From positions 124,001-188,000 of the forward strand of contig NZ_SDID01000001.1 in the NCBI RefSeq assembly GCF_009192995.1: 64,000 bases of DNA, written 5' to 3'. The notes beneath the pieces are model-generated. The model had not been told where the DNA came from, made no database searches, and saw nothing but the letters and a program-made list of their open reading frames with translations. Every line of letters begins with the position of its first letter. The first letter of the stretch is position 1. The position numbers were made by a program, and so were the translations under genes. Below are positions 56,542-64,000 of this stretch, piece after piece. Source of the DNA: Sulfurimonas indica (lineage in GTDB: Bacteria > Campylobacterota > Campylobacteria > Campylobacterales > Sulfurimonadaceae).

Positions 56542-56603
56542 CCCAAATTATGTCATAAAAATTTCTAAAATTTAGCTATGTTTGTGCATAAGGGATATTT
56601 AGT

Positions 56604-56641
56604 AAAAATACTAAGCTACCTTATTGGTAGTATGTATTTTT
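56604..56641 (+). terminator. terminator after the DUF255 gene
   Basis: Nested stems AAAAATAC/GTATTTTT and CTACC/GGTAG form one hairpin 62 bp past the stop. The rest of the 204-bp gap up to 56745 contains no ORF. Confidence 0.5.
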
Positions 56642-56745
56642 AATGAATGTTCATTATGTGCAATGATAGTTGAAGTTTTTAATTTCATATGGCATAACTT
56701 GGGTTTAATCTTGAAAGTTTTATAATTGAGTGAAGGGGTCCACTT

Positions 56746-57591
56746 ATGAATAAAACAAAAGAGAAACAGATAAAACATGTCAAAGGTGACAGAGTAGCTG
56801 TCTGGAAGAAAAAAGAGACCATAGCGTATGAGAATGAACTCAAACGTCTTCAGATTGAGCTGCTAAAGATGCAAAACTATGTAAAAGATACAGGTAAAAA
56901 AGTACTGATGATTTTTGAAGGGCGTGATGCCGCAGGAAAAGGTGGAACGATAAAGCGCATTACCGAGCATCTTAATCCTCGTGGTGCCCGTGTAGTTGCA
57001 CTTGACAAACCAAGTGATATCGAAAAGACACAGTGGTATTTTCAGCGTTATGTACAGCATCTCCCAGCTGCTGGTGAAATCGTACTCTTTGACAGGAGTT
57101 GGTACAACCGTGCGGGAGTTGAGCCTGTTATGGGATTTTGTACACAAGAGGAACATAAAGAGTTTTTACATGAAGTACCCGAGTTTGAAAAGATGCTTGT
57201 AAACTCAGATATAAACATCTTTAAATTTTACTTTTCAGTCAGTAAAGATGAGCAAAAAAGACGTTTTGAAAAACGTCGTACAGACCCACTCAAACAGTAC
57301 AAACTTTCTTCTGTTGATGAAAAGTCGCAGGGATTATGGGACAAATATACTATTGCAAAATACTCTATGCTCTTAGCATCCCATACAGAACATGCTCCAT
57401 GGACTGTTATTCGTTCCAATGACAAAAAAAAGGCACGCATCAATACAATCAAACATATTTTAAACCATTTTGACTACCCAGATAAGATAGATAGGAAAAA
57501 ACTCAAAGCCGATGAAAAAATCCGCATCCATGCAGATGATGAGATACGTATTATGGAGACAGAGATGACATTGAAAAAGACAAAGAGCTAA
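56746..57591 (+). CDS. ppk2: polyphosphate kinase 2
   Basis: At 281 aa this is a single-domain PPK2. It has Walker A E-G-R-D-A-A-G-K-G-G (about 55-64), P-R-G-A-R-V-V-A-L, F-Q-R-Y-V-Q-H-L-P, Walker B F-D-R-S-W-Y-N-R-A-G (about 116-125) and the lid R-R-T-D-P-L-K. It transfers phosphate between polyphosphate and nucleotides, usually forming ATP or GTP from NDP. GAAGGGG before ATG 56746 is a strong ribosome-binding site. It is followed closely by plsC. Confidence 0.94.
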   Translation: MNKTKEKQIKHVKGDRVAVWKKKETIAYENELKRLQIELLKMQNYVKDTGKKVLMIFEGRDAAGKGGTIKRITEHLNPRGARVVALDKPSDIEKTQWYFQRYVQHLPAAGEIVLFDRSWYNRAGVEPVMGFCTQEEHKEFLHEVPEFEKMLVNSDINIFKFYFSVSKDEQKRRFEKRRTDPLKQYKLSSVDEKSQGLWDKYTIAKYSMLLASHTEHAPWTVIRSNDKKKARINTIKHILNHFDYPDKIDRKKLKADEKIRIHADDEIRIMETEMTLKKTKS

Positions 57592-57648
57592 ATCAGCAGA
57601 GTGTTAAATTATTTTAGCTATAATCCTCTTTTTACAAAGAGGGTTTAT

Positions 57649-58365
57649 ATGTTAGAAATGTTCAAAGATTTAGGCAAATATATATTTATGATTGAGCTTG
57701 GCCTCAAATACAAAAAAATCTTCAAACAAACTTTTTTTCATCCATTTATTACTCTGAAATATGGTTATAAAGAGCTTTCGCGTGCACGTGGCCAATACTC
57801 TAACAAAGTGCTTGACTTTTTAAATATAAACGTAAAACTCATAGGCGAACTGCCAAAAAAAGACAAAATCCTTTATGCTATCAACCACCGTTCACTTCTT
57901 GATATCATTGTTATGGAAAATATCTTCTCACGTTATAAGAAAAACGGTACATGGATAGCAAAACAGGAACTTTTTGAAGACCCGATTTATGGCAAATTTT
58001 TTGAATACAGCGGATGTATAGCAGTTGATTTGGAAAACAAACGCGGACTTCTCAACTTCTTTAAAACAATCAAGAAAATATTTTCCAAAGTCGATGATAT
58101 GAATCTCTATATCTTTCCTGAAGGGGAACGTTTTAAAGGTGATGGTATCCATAAGTTCCAAAGCGGTGCCCAAAAGATTGCAAAAGCAAACAATCTTGAT
58201 ATCGTTCCTGTCTATATCAAAGGGAAAAATGAAGAGGTCTTTAAAAATGCTCCCTATGAAGAACCTTATAGTGTTGAAGTTTATGTAGGTGAGATTATCA
58301 GCCATGAAAATCTTGAAGAGAAATATTTGAAATTTTATAACAACATTGAAAAGAGTGCTTCATGA
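57649..58365 (+). CDS. plsC: 1-acyl-sn-glycerol-3-phosphate acyltransferase
   Basis: The start is ATG 57649 with AAGAGGG 5 nt upstream; an in-frame GTG at 57601 has no such site. The 238-aa protein shows the acyltransferase motifs N-H-R-S-L-L-D (H-x4-D) and F-P-E-G-E-R-F-K-G, and one hydrophobic N-terminal segment for membrane association. It adds the second acyl chain to make phosphatidic acid. Its stop overlaps the pdxJ start by 4 bp. Confidence 0.88.
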   Translation: MLEMFKDLGKYIFMIELGLKYKKIFKQTFFHPFITLKYGYKELSRARGQYSNKVLDFLNINVKLIGELPKKDKILYAINHRSLLDIIVMENIFSRYKKNGTWIAKQELFEDPIYGKFFEYSGCIAVDLENKRGLLNFFKTIKKIFSKVDDMNLYIFPEGERFKGDGIHKFQSGAQKIAKANNLDIVPVYIKGKNEEVFKNAPYEEPYSVEVYVGEIISHENLEEKYLKFYNNIEKSAS

Positions 58366-59153
58366 GTAAAATGACCTTAGGTGTAAATATAGACCATGTT
58401 GCAGTATTGCGTGAAGCACGCCGTGTTAATGACCCGGATATCCTTCAAGCTCTCTATGTAGCATGTGAAAATGGAGCAGATCAGATAACAATCCATCTGC
58501 GTGAGGATCGCCGGCATATTCAAGACAGTGATGTAAAAAATATCTTATCACACTCAAAATTACCGGTAAACTTGGAGTGTTCTATCAATAAAGATATTTT
58601 AGACATTGTAGCATCACTACGTCCACATCGTGCCACACTTGTACCTGAAAAACGGGAGGAAGTGACAACAGAAGGTGGTCTTGATGTTTTGACATACAGT
58701 GATGAAATTCATTATGCTATAGAGCAACTCCATGATGCACTCATCCCTGTTTCACTCTTTGTGGACCCGACAGTTGAGGCGATGGAGAAGTCAAAAGAGT
58801 TGGGTGCTGAAATGGTTGAGCTCCATACCGGTCTCTACTCCAACCTTTTTGCAATGCTGCACTCAAATCTTGCACACTCAAACCACTCCGTAAAAGAGTT
58901 GGAACTTCCTCGATATGAGCTAGAAACTAGGCTTGAAAAATCACTCCAAGATATTAAAATAGCAGCCCTACATGCAAAAAAGATAGGCCTTGAAGTCGCT
59001 GCAGGACATGGACTGAACTATCATAATGTCGATGCTATTATGAACATTGATGCCATTACAGAACTCAACATTGGTCAAAGTATTATTGCTCGTTCAGTAT
59101 TTAGCGGTTTGGCTGAAGCTGTAAAAGAGATGAAACGCCTTACTACACGATGA
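58362..59153 (+). CDS. pdxJ: pyridoxine 5'-phosphate synthase
   Basis: At 263 aa with the opening L-G-V-N-I-D-H-V-A-V-L-R-E-A-R, I-H-L-R-E-D-R-R-H-I-Q-D and G-L-E-V-A-A-G-H-G-L-N-Y, all PdxJ signatures. It condenses 1-deoxyxylulose 5-phosphate with 3-amino-1-hydroxyacetone phosphate to give pyridoxine 5'-phosphate. The gene overlaps plsC and pdxA by 4 bp each, so vitamin B6 synthesis is translationally coupled to the acyltransferase. Confidence 0.97.
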   Translation: MSKMTLGVNIDHVAVLREARRVNDPDILQALYVACENGADQITIHLREDRRHIQDSDVKNILSHSKLPVNLECSINKDILDIVASLRPHRATLVPEKREEVTTEGGLDVLTYSDEIHYAIEQLHDALIPVSLFVDPTVEAMEKSKELGAEMVELHTGLYSNLFAMLHSNLAHSNHSVKELELPRYELETRLEKSLQDIKIAALHAKKIGLEVAAGHGLNYHNVDAIMNIDAITELNIGQSIIARSVFSGLAEAVKEMKRLTTR

Positions 59154-60070
59154 GTCAGCAAACCATAGCTGTCAGTGTCGGAGACCTAAATGGTATCGGC
59201 ATTGAGATAGCACTCAAAGCTCACGCAGAGATATCAAAGCTCTGCCACCCAGTTTACTGCATAAACAGAGAACTTCTTACGCAAGCTGCAAAGCTGCTTG
59301 ATACTGCCATTCCAAATGATATGCAACTCTATGAAGTAGCAGGCAACTTTAGTATAGAAGCAGGAAAAGTCACTCAAAAGAGCGGCAGATACTCGTATGA
59401 CTCTTTTATGACAGCAGTAGAGCTTTGTGAGACAGATAAAGCTGATGCGGTTGTTACACTCCCGATCCATAAAGAGGCATGGATGAAAGCAGACTTAGAG
59501 TATAAAGGTCATACAGACCTGCTTCGTAAACATTTTGGCAAAGAAGCTATTATGATGCTTGGTTGCCCTCAGATGTTTGTAGCACTCTTTAGTGAACATA
59601 TTCCACTCAAAGAGGTTGCATCTGCACTGAGCTATGAAAAGCTCAAAACTTTTTTACTGGACCTACACAACTCTATCCAAAAAGAAAAAATAGCAGTTCT
59701 CGGACTCAACCCTCACGCAGGAGATAATGGTGTACTTGGTAATGAAGAAGAGATTATCACAAAAGCCATTGAAGATGTGAACCAAGAAGTAGCTTTTGAG
59801 CAGTTTATCGGACCTGTTGTACCTGATGTAGCCTTTGCACCCTACTTTCGAAAGAACTACAACTATTTTGTAGCGATGTATCATGACCAAGGCTTGGCAC
59901 CACTCAAAGCACTCTACTTTGATGAGAGTATCAATATCTCTCTCAATCTGCCCATTATCCGCACATCGGTAGATCACGGTACGGCCTTTGATATTGCTTA
60001 TAAAAACAGAGCAAATACTCTCAGCTATATCAATGCTGTAAAAAGTGCTATAGAGTTTACAAATAACTAA
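59150..60070 (+). CDS. pdxA: 4-hydroxythreonine-4-phosphate dehydrogenase
   Basis: At 306 aa with S-V-G-D-L-N-G-I-G near the start, Y-K-G-H-T-D-L-L (metal-binding His), L-N-P-H-A-G-D-N-G and M-Y-H-D-Q-G-L-A-P-L-K, the PdxA signatures. It oxidises 4-phosphohydroxythreonine with NAD to the substrate used by PdxJ. It is slightly shorter than the enterobacterial enzyme (about 330), typical of Campylobacterota. It is the last gene of the plsC-pdxJ-pdxA unit. Confidence 0.96.
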   Translation: MSQQTIAVSVGDLNGIGIEIALKAHAEISKLCHPVYCINRELLTQAAKLLDTAIPNDMQLYEVAGNFSIEAGKVTQKSGRYSYDSFMTAVELCETDKADAVVTLPIHKEAWMKADLEYKGHTDLLRKHFGKEAIMMLGCPQMFVALFSEHIPLKEVASALSYEKLKTFLLDLHNSIQKEKIAVLGLNPHAGDNGVLGNEEEIITKAIEDVNQEVAFEQFIGPVVPDVAFAPYFRKNYNYFVAMYHDQGLAPLKALYFDESINISLNLPIIRTSVDHGTAFDIAYKNRANTLSYINAVKSAIEFTNN

Positions 60071-60100
60071 AAGATAATTATTTTCCTTTAAGATTTTTTT

Positions 60101-60140
60101 TGTTATACTTTTGTAACACAAAAGACAATATACTTGTCTT
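60101..60140 (+). promoter_or_regulatory. two inverted repeats upstream of the cytochrome c peroxidase gene
   Basis: TGTTA-N8-TAACA (60101-60118) resembles a CRP/FNR-type site, and AAGACAA-TATAC-TTGTCTT (60122-60140) follows, 27 bp before the start. Confidence 0.35.
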
Positions 60141-60167
60141 GAAAGTTAAAAAAAGAAGGAAAATAAA

Positions 60168-61181
60168 ATGAAAAAAATCGTAGTACTCGCTTTTACAGCC
60201 GCTTCACTGATGGCAGGATCACTTATTGATGATGCAAAAAACGCTGGTCTAAAAGCTATTCCAGAGTCTCCAAGTGAGCTTTTAAAGCTTATAGACAACC
60301 CTAAAAACCCTATAACAAAAGCAAAAGTTGAACTTGGTAAGAAGCTTTACTTTGACCCACGCCTTTCAAAAAGCGGTCTTATCTCATGTAACTTCTGTCA
60401 TAATCTCTCTAAAGGTGGAGATGATGGTATGCAAGCTGCAATTGGTCATAAATGGACAGCAAATCCTCACCATTTAAGCTCACCTACTGTATATAACTCA
60501 GTATTTAATGAGAAACAATTCTGGGATGGTAGAAGTCCAGATCTAGAAGACCAGGCTCAAGGTCCTATTCAAGCAGCACCTGAAATGGCAGCAACACCAC
60601 AGCACGTTGTAAAAACTGTGACTTCTATGCCAGAATATGTAAAAGAGTTTAAAAAAGCATATGGTGATGATGTAAAAATTACTTTCAAAAAAGTTGCAGA
60701 TACGATTGCGACATTTGAGCGTACACTTGTAACACCTTCACCATTTGATGCATTTATGAATGGTCATGAAGATGCTATGACAAAAGAGCAAAAAGAGGGT
60801 CTTAAAACTTTCATCCAAGTAGGTTGTACAACGTGTCATAACGGTGTAGGTATCGGTGGTGGCATGAATGCATTTAATGTTACAGCTACATACAAATATA
60901 TGAACGTTGGTGACTTTAAAGGTGATAAAAACGGGATGGTTAAAGTACCAACTCTTAGAAACGTGACAGAGACCGGACCATATTTTCACAATGGTATGAT
61001 TCCAACATTAAAAGATGCTATCAAAGAGATGGGACGCATTCAACTTGGTGTAAAAATCAGTGACAAACAAGCAAAATCGATCGAAGCTTTCCTTGGTGCT
61101 CTTGATGGTAAAAAACCATATATCAAAGTGCCAATGCTTCCGGCAACAAATGACAACACACCAAAACCAGTTGTAAAATAA
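60168..61181 (+). CDS. di-haem cytochrome c peroxidase
   Basis: At 337 aa with a signal peptide (1-17) and two haem motifs, C-N-F-C-H (74-78) and C-T-T-C-H (220-224). It has the family segments Y-F-D-P-R-L-S-K-S-G, F-W-D-G-R-S-P-D-L-E-D-Q-A-Q-G-P, and the calcium-binding/peroxidatic-loop region. It reduces periplasmic hydrogen peroxide with electrons from cytochrome c. With the superoxide reductase-like protein at 8076 it suggests steady oxidative stress. A strong terminator follows. Confidence 0.95.
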   Translation: MKKIVVLAFTAASLMAGSLIDDAKNAGLKAIPESPSELLKLIDNPKNPITKAKVELGKKLYFDPRLSKSGLISCNFCHNLSKGGDDGMQAAIGHKWTANPHHLSSPTVYNSVFNEKQFWDGRSPDLEDQAQGPIQAAPEMAATPQHVVKTVTSMPEYVKEFKKAYGDDVKITFKKVADTIATFERTLVTPSPFDAFMNGHEDAMTKEQKEGLKTFIQVGCTTCHNGVGIGGGMNAFNVTATYKYMNVGDFKGDKNGMVKVPTLRNVTETGPYFHNGMIPTLKDAIKEMGRIQLGVKISDKQAKSIEAFLGALDGKKPYIKVPMLPATNDNTPKPVVK

Positions 61182-61185
61182 CTTC

Positions 61186-61213
61186 TTCATAGTAGCTTGA
61201 AAGCTACTATGAA
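61186..61213 (+). terminator. terminator after the peroxidase gene
   Basis: A perfect 13-bp inverted repeat with a 2-nt centre starts 5 bp past the stop and is followed about 25 bp later by a T-run. Confidence 0.85.
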
Positions 61214-61297
61214 ACTCCTTTCTCCTTATCTGTTTTTTTCCATATTTTATAAAAATGATGTATAATCACTCTATATACTTAAAATATGGAGGGAAAC

Positions 61298-61840
61298 ATG
61301 TTTACTCTCACAGATGAAGAAAAAAAAGAGCTCAAAGAGATAGCTAAGCTGGCACTTTATGAAGCGGTACTGCAAAATAAGAGACTCCAACTCGACACAA
61401 GCAAACTCCCTCAAAAATTCAAAGAACATCTTGGTGCTTTTGTCACACTTAATGAAAATGGACAACTTCGTGGCTGTATCGGGCGTTTTGAACCAGACCA
61501 ACCACTCTATGAGGTTATCATTGAGATGGCGATCTCTGCTTCACGCTACGACAACCGCTTTACACCCGTTACACCGGAGGAGTTGTCAAGCATTGACATT
61601 GAAATTTCAGTTTTAACGCCAAGGGTACGTGTCAATTCTGTTGATGATATTATTGTTGGTAAACATGGCATCTATATCTCCTATGGAGGCAGAAATGGTA
61701 CCTATCTACCACAGGTGGCTACTGATATGGGATGGGATAAGGAGCAGTTTGTTCGTAGTTGCTGTATAGAAAAAGCAGGAATACCACCCCAGCACTGCAA
61801 AGATGCAGAGCTTTATGTCTATGAGGCTATCGTCTTTTAG
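61298..61840 (+). CDS. amrA: AmmeMemoRadiSam system protein A (AMMECR1 domain)
   Basis: The start is ATG 61298, 5 nt after GGAGGG; an ATG at 61286 is itself part of that ribosome-binding region. The 180-aa protein has the AMMECR1 motifs L-R-G-C-I-G (core) and S-A-x-x-D-x-R-F near 85-92, plus P-Q-V-A-T-D-M-G-W. The family usually occurs with AmrB (Memo-like) and a radical-SAM protein; neither is adjacent. Its biochemical role is unknown. The stop overlaps the convergent DsrE-like stop in TTAG. Confidence 0.9.
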   Translation: MFTLTDEEKKELKEIAKLALYEAVLQNKRLQLDTSKLPQKFKEHLGAFVTLNENGQLRGCIGRFEPDQPLYEVIIEMAISASRYDNRFTPVTPEELSSIDIEISVLTPRVRVNSVDDIIVGKHGIYISYGGRNGTYLPQVATDMGWDKEQFVRSCCIEKAGIPPQHCKDAELYVYEAIVF

Positions 61841-62307
61841 TCTCTGACAGGTATATAGGCAAAACCTTCATTTTGCTTATCAATCAGACCGATTGTAGAG
61901 TTTGGAACGATTTTCACAAACTCTACTATGTCTTTCTTTTCTAGTTTATTTCTCTTCATAGCAGCACCACACATAATAAACTCAACCTCATATGTATCGC
62001 TCATAGAAGCTATTCTTTTTTTCAACTCTTTATAGTTTTGCACCAACTTTTTGTCATCTTTAAATAGTGTGCTTTTTATATCTTTTACAAAAAATCTGTA
62101 TGCACCGCCATGAATGACAACAGCTACTTCAAGCTCTTTTAGATTACTTTCATAATGGCTCTTATTGTAAGTAATACCTTTGAGTATATTTTTTTCAAAT
62201 TTAGCCATATTACTCGTAGTTAAATCATAGACAACTTTTGGATTTTCCTCATCGCCAAAGGCTGCACCAATAATAAGCACTAAAAATATCAATATTTTTT
62301 TCATCAA
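61837..62307 (-). CDS. second exported DsrE-like protein
   Basis: A signal peptide (1-18) precedes a DsrE-type fold: V-V-Y-D-L-T, V-A-V-V-I-H-G-G-A-Y-R-F-F and V-E-F-I-M-C-G-A-A-M. The Cys in M-C-G-A-A-M is at the same place as in the sox-linked copy at 39224, but the overall sequences are not close. It probably works on a periplasmic sulfur compound. It is a single gene, distant from the sox operon. Confidence 0.75.
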   Translation of the reverse strand: MMKKILIFLVLIIGAAFGDEENPKVVYDLTTSNMAKFEKNILKGITYNKSHYESNLKELEVAVVIHGGAYRFFVKDIKSTLFKDDKKLVQNYKELKKRIASMSDTYEVEFIMCGAAMKRNKLEKKDIVEFVKIVPNSTIGLIDKQNEGFAYIPVRD

Positions 62308-62414
62308 ACACTTCCTTAATAAAATTTAAAAAGTGTAGCATCTATTTGTAAAATAAATATAAAAGAAAAAAGTTATGAAGTATTTAAAGTGAGCCAAAAG
62401 GCTCACGCAAGGTT

Positions 62415-62675
62415 TTATAGAGTCTCTGGAGTAAGTCCAACTTCTTCTAAATAGTGACGCAGTTCGACAATAGCATCTTTTGAAAGTGTATTTCCCTGAT
62501 GTGGCAATGGCATAGAAAACATTTTACCATTTACATGAATCTTTGCATGATGTTCTTTTGTTAAGTCAATCTCTGCTCCATAATGCTCTAACGCATGTAA
62601 TAGTTTCTTTGAATCAATATTTCCAGAGATTGGATGATCAAAAATTTTTTTGATTTTTTCTTTGTGTTTACTCAT
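62415..62675 (-). CDS. HicA-like small protein without HicB
   Basis: The start is ATG 62675, 8 nt after AAGGAG; a TTG two codons earlier is less likely. The 86-aa protein matches the HicA (double-stranded-RNA-binding fold) pattern in its second half: E-H-H-A-K-I-H-V-N-G (catalytic-His region), S-M-P-L-P-H-Q-G and L-S-K-D-A-I-V-E-L-R-H-Y-L-E-E-V-G-L. No HicB antitoxin gene lies on either side. It may be a domesticated or non-toxic relative. Confidence 0.7.
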   Translation of the reverse strand: MSKHKEKIKKIFDHPISGNIDSKKLLHALEHYGAEIDLTKEHHAKIHVNGKMFSMPLPHQGNTLSKDAIVELRHYLEEVGLTPETL

Positions 62676-62706
62676 ATGCAAAACTCCTTCTTTGTATATA
62701 TTATAA

Positions 62707-63390
62707 TTATCGCTTTTTAAAGATTAAAAGCGTCTTATCTTCCGTATCATAGAGAGAAAATGTCTGTTTATCTACCAGTTTTAATCCACTTAGTTTTTGA
62801 AAAAATTGAATTTTATGAAAATACTGCACAATCGTATCTTGATACTTAGTATATCTGCCATCTTCACCCTTTTCAAAAAGAGTAAATTTCGTATGGAGCT
62901 CATTGTTTTCAAACACTGCATCTACACTTAAGAACTCACTTTCACTATCACTGCTCATTGTACCCTCAGCGACATCAGAAAAACCATAGAGTGTATTGAT
63001 ATCTGCAATGAAGATACCATCATCATTCAGTTTATCAGCCATTGCTTCTAAGAATTCTAAGAGCTCCTCTTTTGACATAAAGTTCAGTACATCAAAAATG
63101 CTGACAATCGCATCATACTTCCCCTTTACATCTTTTGCATCAACAGACTCAGCATCAAGTCCTTTTGCCTTGCACTCTTCAACCATCAGAGTACTTAAAT
63201 CAACTCCCTTACACTCTACACCATCACTTATCATACGCTCCATAAAGCCACCACGACCACAGCCAACATCAAGCAGTGTTTTTACATTGTAGTCATCAAG
63301 TTCTGAGCGATAGAGGTCATAAAGCGCTTCAGTTGCTTCTTCTATGCCTAAAAGATGTTCTGCTTTTGCATAAAGGTCTAAGTTTGTCAT
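62707..63390 (-). CDS. class I SAM-dependent methyltransferase
   Basis: At 227 aa with motif I L-L-D-V-G-C-G-R-G-G-F (about 40-50), acidic V-D-L-S, motif post-I V-D-A-K-D-V and I-V-S-I-F-D-V-L. It is a soluble Methyltransf_25-type domain with a beta-rich C-terminal part (about 150-227). The substrate cannot be inferred. It starts one base after hisG stops, so the two are likely co-transcribed, but no link to histidine synthesis is known. Confidence 0.85.
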   Translation of the reverse strand: MTNLDLYAKAEHLLGIEEATEALYDLYRSELDDYNVKTLLDVGCGRGGFMERMISDGVECKGVDLSTLMVEECKAKGLDAESVDAKDVKGKYDAIVSIFDVLNFMSKEELLEFLEAMADKLNDDGIFIADINTLYGFSDVAEGTMSSDSESEFLSVDAVFENNELHTKFTLFEKGEDGRYTKYQDTIVQYFHKIQFFQKLSGLKLVDKQTFSLYDTEDKTLLIFKKR

Positions 63391-64000
63391 CTATGCTTTA
63401 TTCTCTTCTTGAATAACATCACGGATTTTCTCATAGATATCAAGCACTTCATCTTTTTTTGCGATATAGGAATTTTTATTTGCTATGAGGTATGTTGAAC
63501 TTGTCATAATATCTTCTACAACTTCTAAACCGTTTTGCTTCATCGTTGTACCAGTTTCGACAATATCAACGATCATATCAGCAAGTCCAATAAGAGGAGC
63601 AAGTTCAATGGAACCATAAAGCTTAATAATCTCAACACTAACAGCTCTCTCTTCAAAGTAACGTTTTGTGATATTTACCATTTTAGAAGCAACTTTAAGT
63701 TCAGGTTTTGTCAGGTCAAGCTTTTCACCTTTTTTCATCCCGATAGCTACTTTACAGATACCACGACGAAGATCTAAAAGACGCACTACATCAAGGCCCT
63801 GCTCTTCTAAAGTATCAAGCCCTACGACACCGATATCTGCTGCTTGATGATAAACATAGGTTGCGACATCCTGATTACGTACAAGTAAAAAACGAAACTT
63901 TGGCGTCTCTAAAATCAATTTTCTATCATCAAATTTAAAACTATCACCAAAGATAGTCTCAAAAATCTCTAAAGTCTCCTTGGCAATACGACCTTTAGGA
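63391..64000 (-). CDS. hisG: ATP phosphoribosyltransferase, short form (5' end missing)
   Basis: The frame is open to the right edge and begins P-K-G-R-I-A, so only about six N-terminal residues are missing. Typical motifs are F-L-L-V-R-N-Q-D-V-A-T-Y-V, G-V-V-G-L-D and D-M-I-V-D-I-V-E-T-G-T-T-M (phosphoribosyl-pyrophosphate loop). The C-terminal regulatory domain is absent, so this is the short form that needs a HisZ partner. It catalyses the first step of histidine synthesis. Confidence 0.95.
   Translation of the reverse strand, partial: PKGRIAKETLEIFETIFGDSFKFDDRKLILETPKFRFLLVRNQDVATYVYHQAADIGVVGLDTLEEQGLDVVRLLDLRRGICKVAIGMKKGEKLDLTKPELKVASKMVNITKRYFEERAVSVEIIKLYGSIELAPLIGLADMIVDIVETGTTMKQNGLEVVEDIMTSSTYLIANKNSYIAKKDEVLDIYEKIRDVIQEENKA

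Overview
The window is a gene-dense, AT-rich stretch of chromosome from a sulfur-oxidising member of the Campylobacterota, most like Sulfurimonas or a close relative. The pointers are a split soxXYZAB operon with monohaem SoxA, a fused CcsBA (ResB/ResC) cytochrome c biogenesis protein, an FlgS-type kinase, kinases with the HQWRQPLN-type H-box, a di-haem cytochrome c peroxidase, a class II superoxide reductase-like protein and short-form HisG. I see no rRNA, tRNA, CRISPR array, prophage or complete insertion sequence. Genus-level placement is inference.

Layout. 1-12.5 kb: partial alpha/beta hydrolase, MnmC-like oxidoreductase, membrane adenylate cyclase with a TPR lipoprotein, glyS, a periplasmic OB-fold protein, a superoxide reductase homologue, a degenerate-GGDEF/EAL protein, a family 4 UDG-like protein and a thioesterase. 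12.5-16 kb: a three-gene signalling cluster (OmpA-like, CHASE2/HD-GYP, FecR) whose central gene appears to start on ATT. 16-23.5 kb: coiled-coil membrane protein, HAD phosphatase, hemH, DUF2461, ccsBA and a MORN-repeat protein. 23.5-26 kb: a seven-haem cytochrome. 26-32.7 kb: FlgS-like kinase with two small genes, apeB and dnaE. 32.7-33.5 kb: an unusual 272-bp three-armed fold-back element followed by gene debris. 33.5-38.3 kb: efp, tgt, a dihydroorotase homologue lacking its metal ligands, lpxB and a free-standing degenerate helicase-C-like protein.

38.3-51 kb is the metabolic centre. soxXYZAB (thiosulfate oxidation) is followed by a porin, a SoxH-like metallo-beta-lactamase, a SoxW-like thioredoxin, a periplasmic DsrE protein and a tandem DUF302 protein. 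Directly upstream, on the same strand, are a two-component system, an orphan Cache sensor and DsbD. The sox promoter region carries a perfect 11-bp tandem repeat, as expected for an OmpR/PhoB-type regulator, and an inverted repeat that would pair with part of the soxX ribosome-binding site. Together this suggests a self-contained sense, reduce and oxidise module.

51-64 kb: BFD-like ferredoxin, substrate-binding-protein/histidine-kinase fusion, nucleoside deoxyribosyltransferase, a DUF255 thioredoxin-fold protein whose first ten codons are exactly duplicated, PPK2, plsC-pdxJ-pdxA, cytochrome c peroxidase, an AmmeMemoRadiSam protein A, a second DsrE-like protein, an orphan HicA-like protein, a methyltransferase and hisG, which runs off the right edge.
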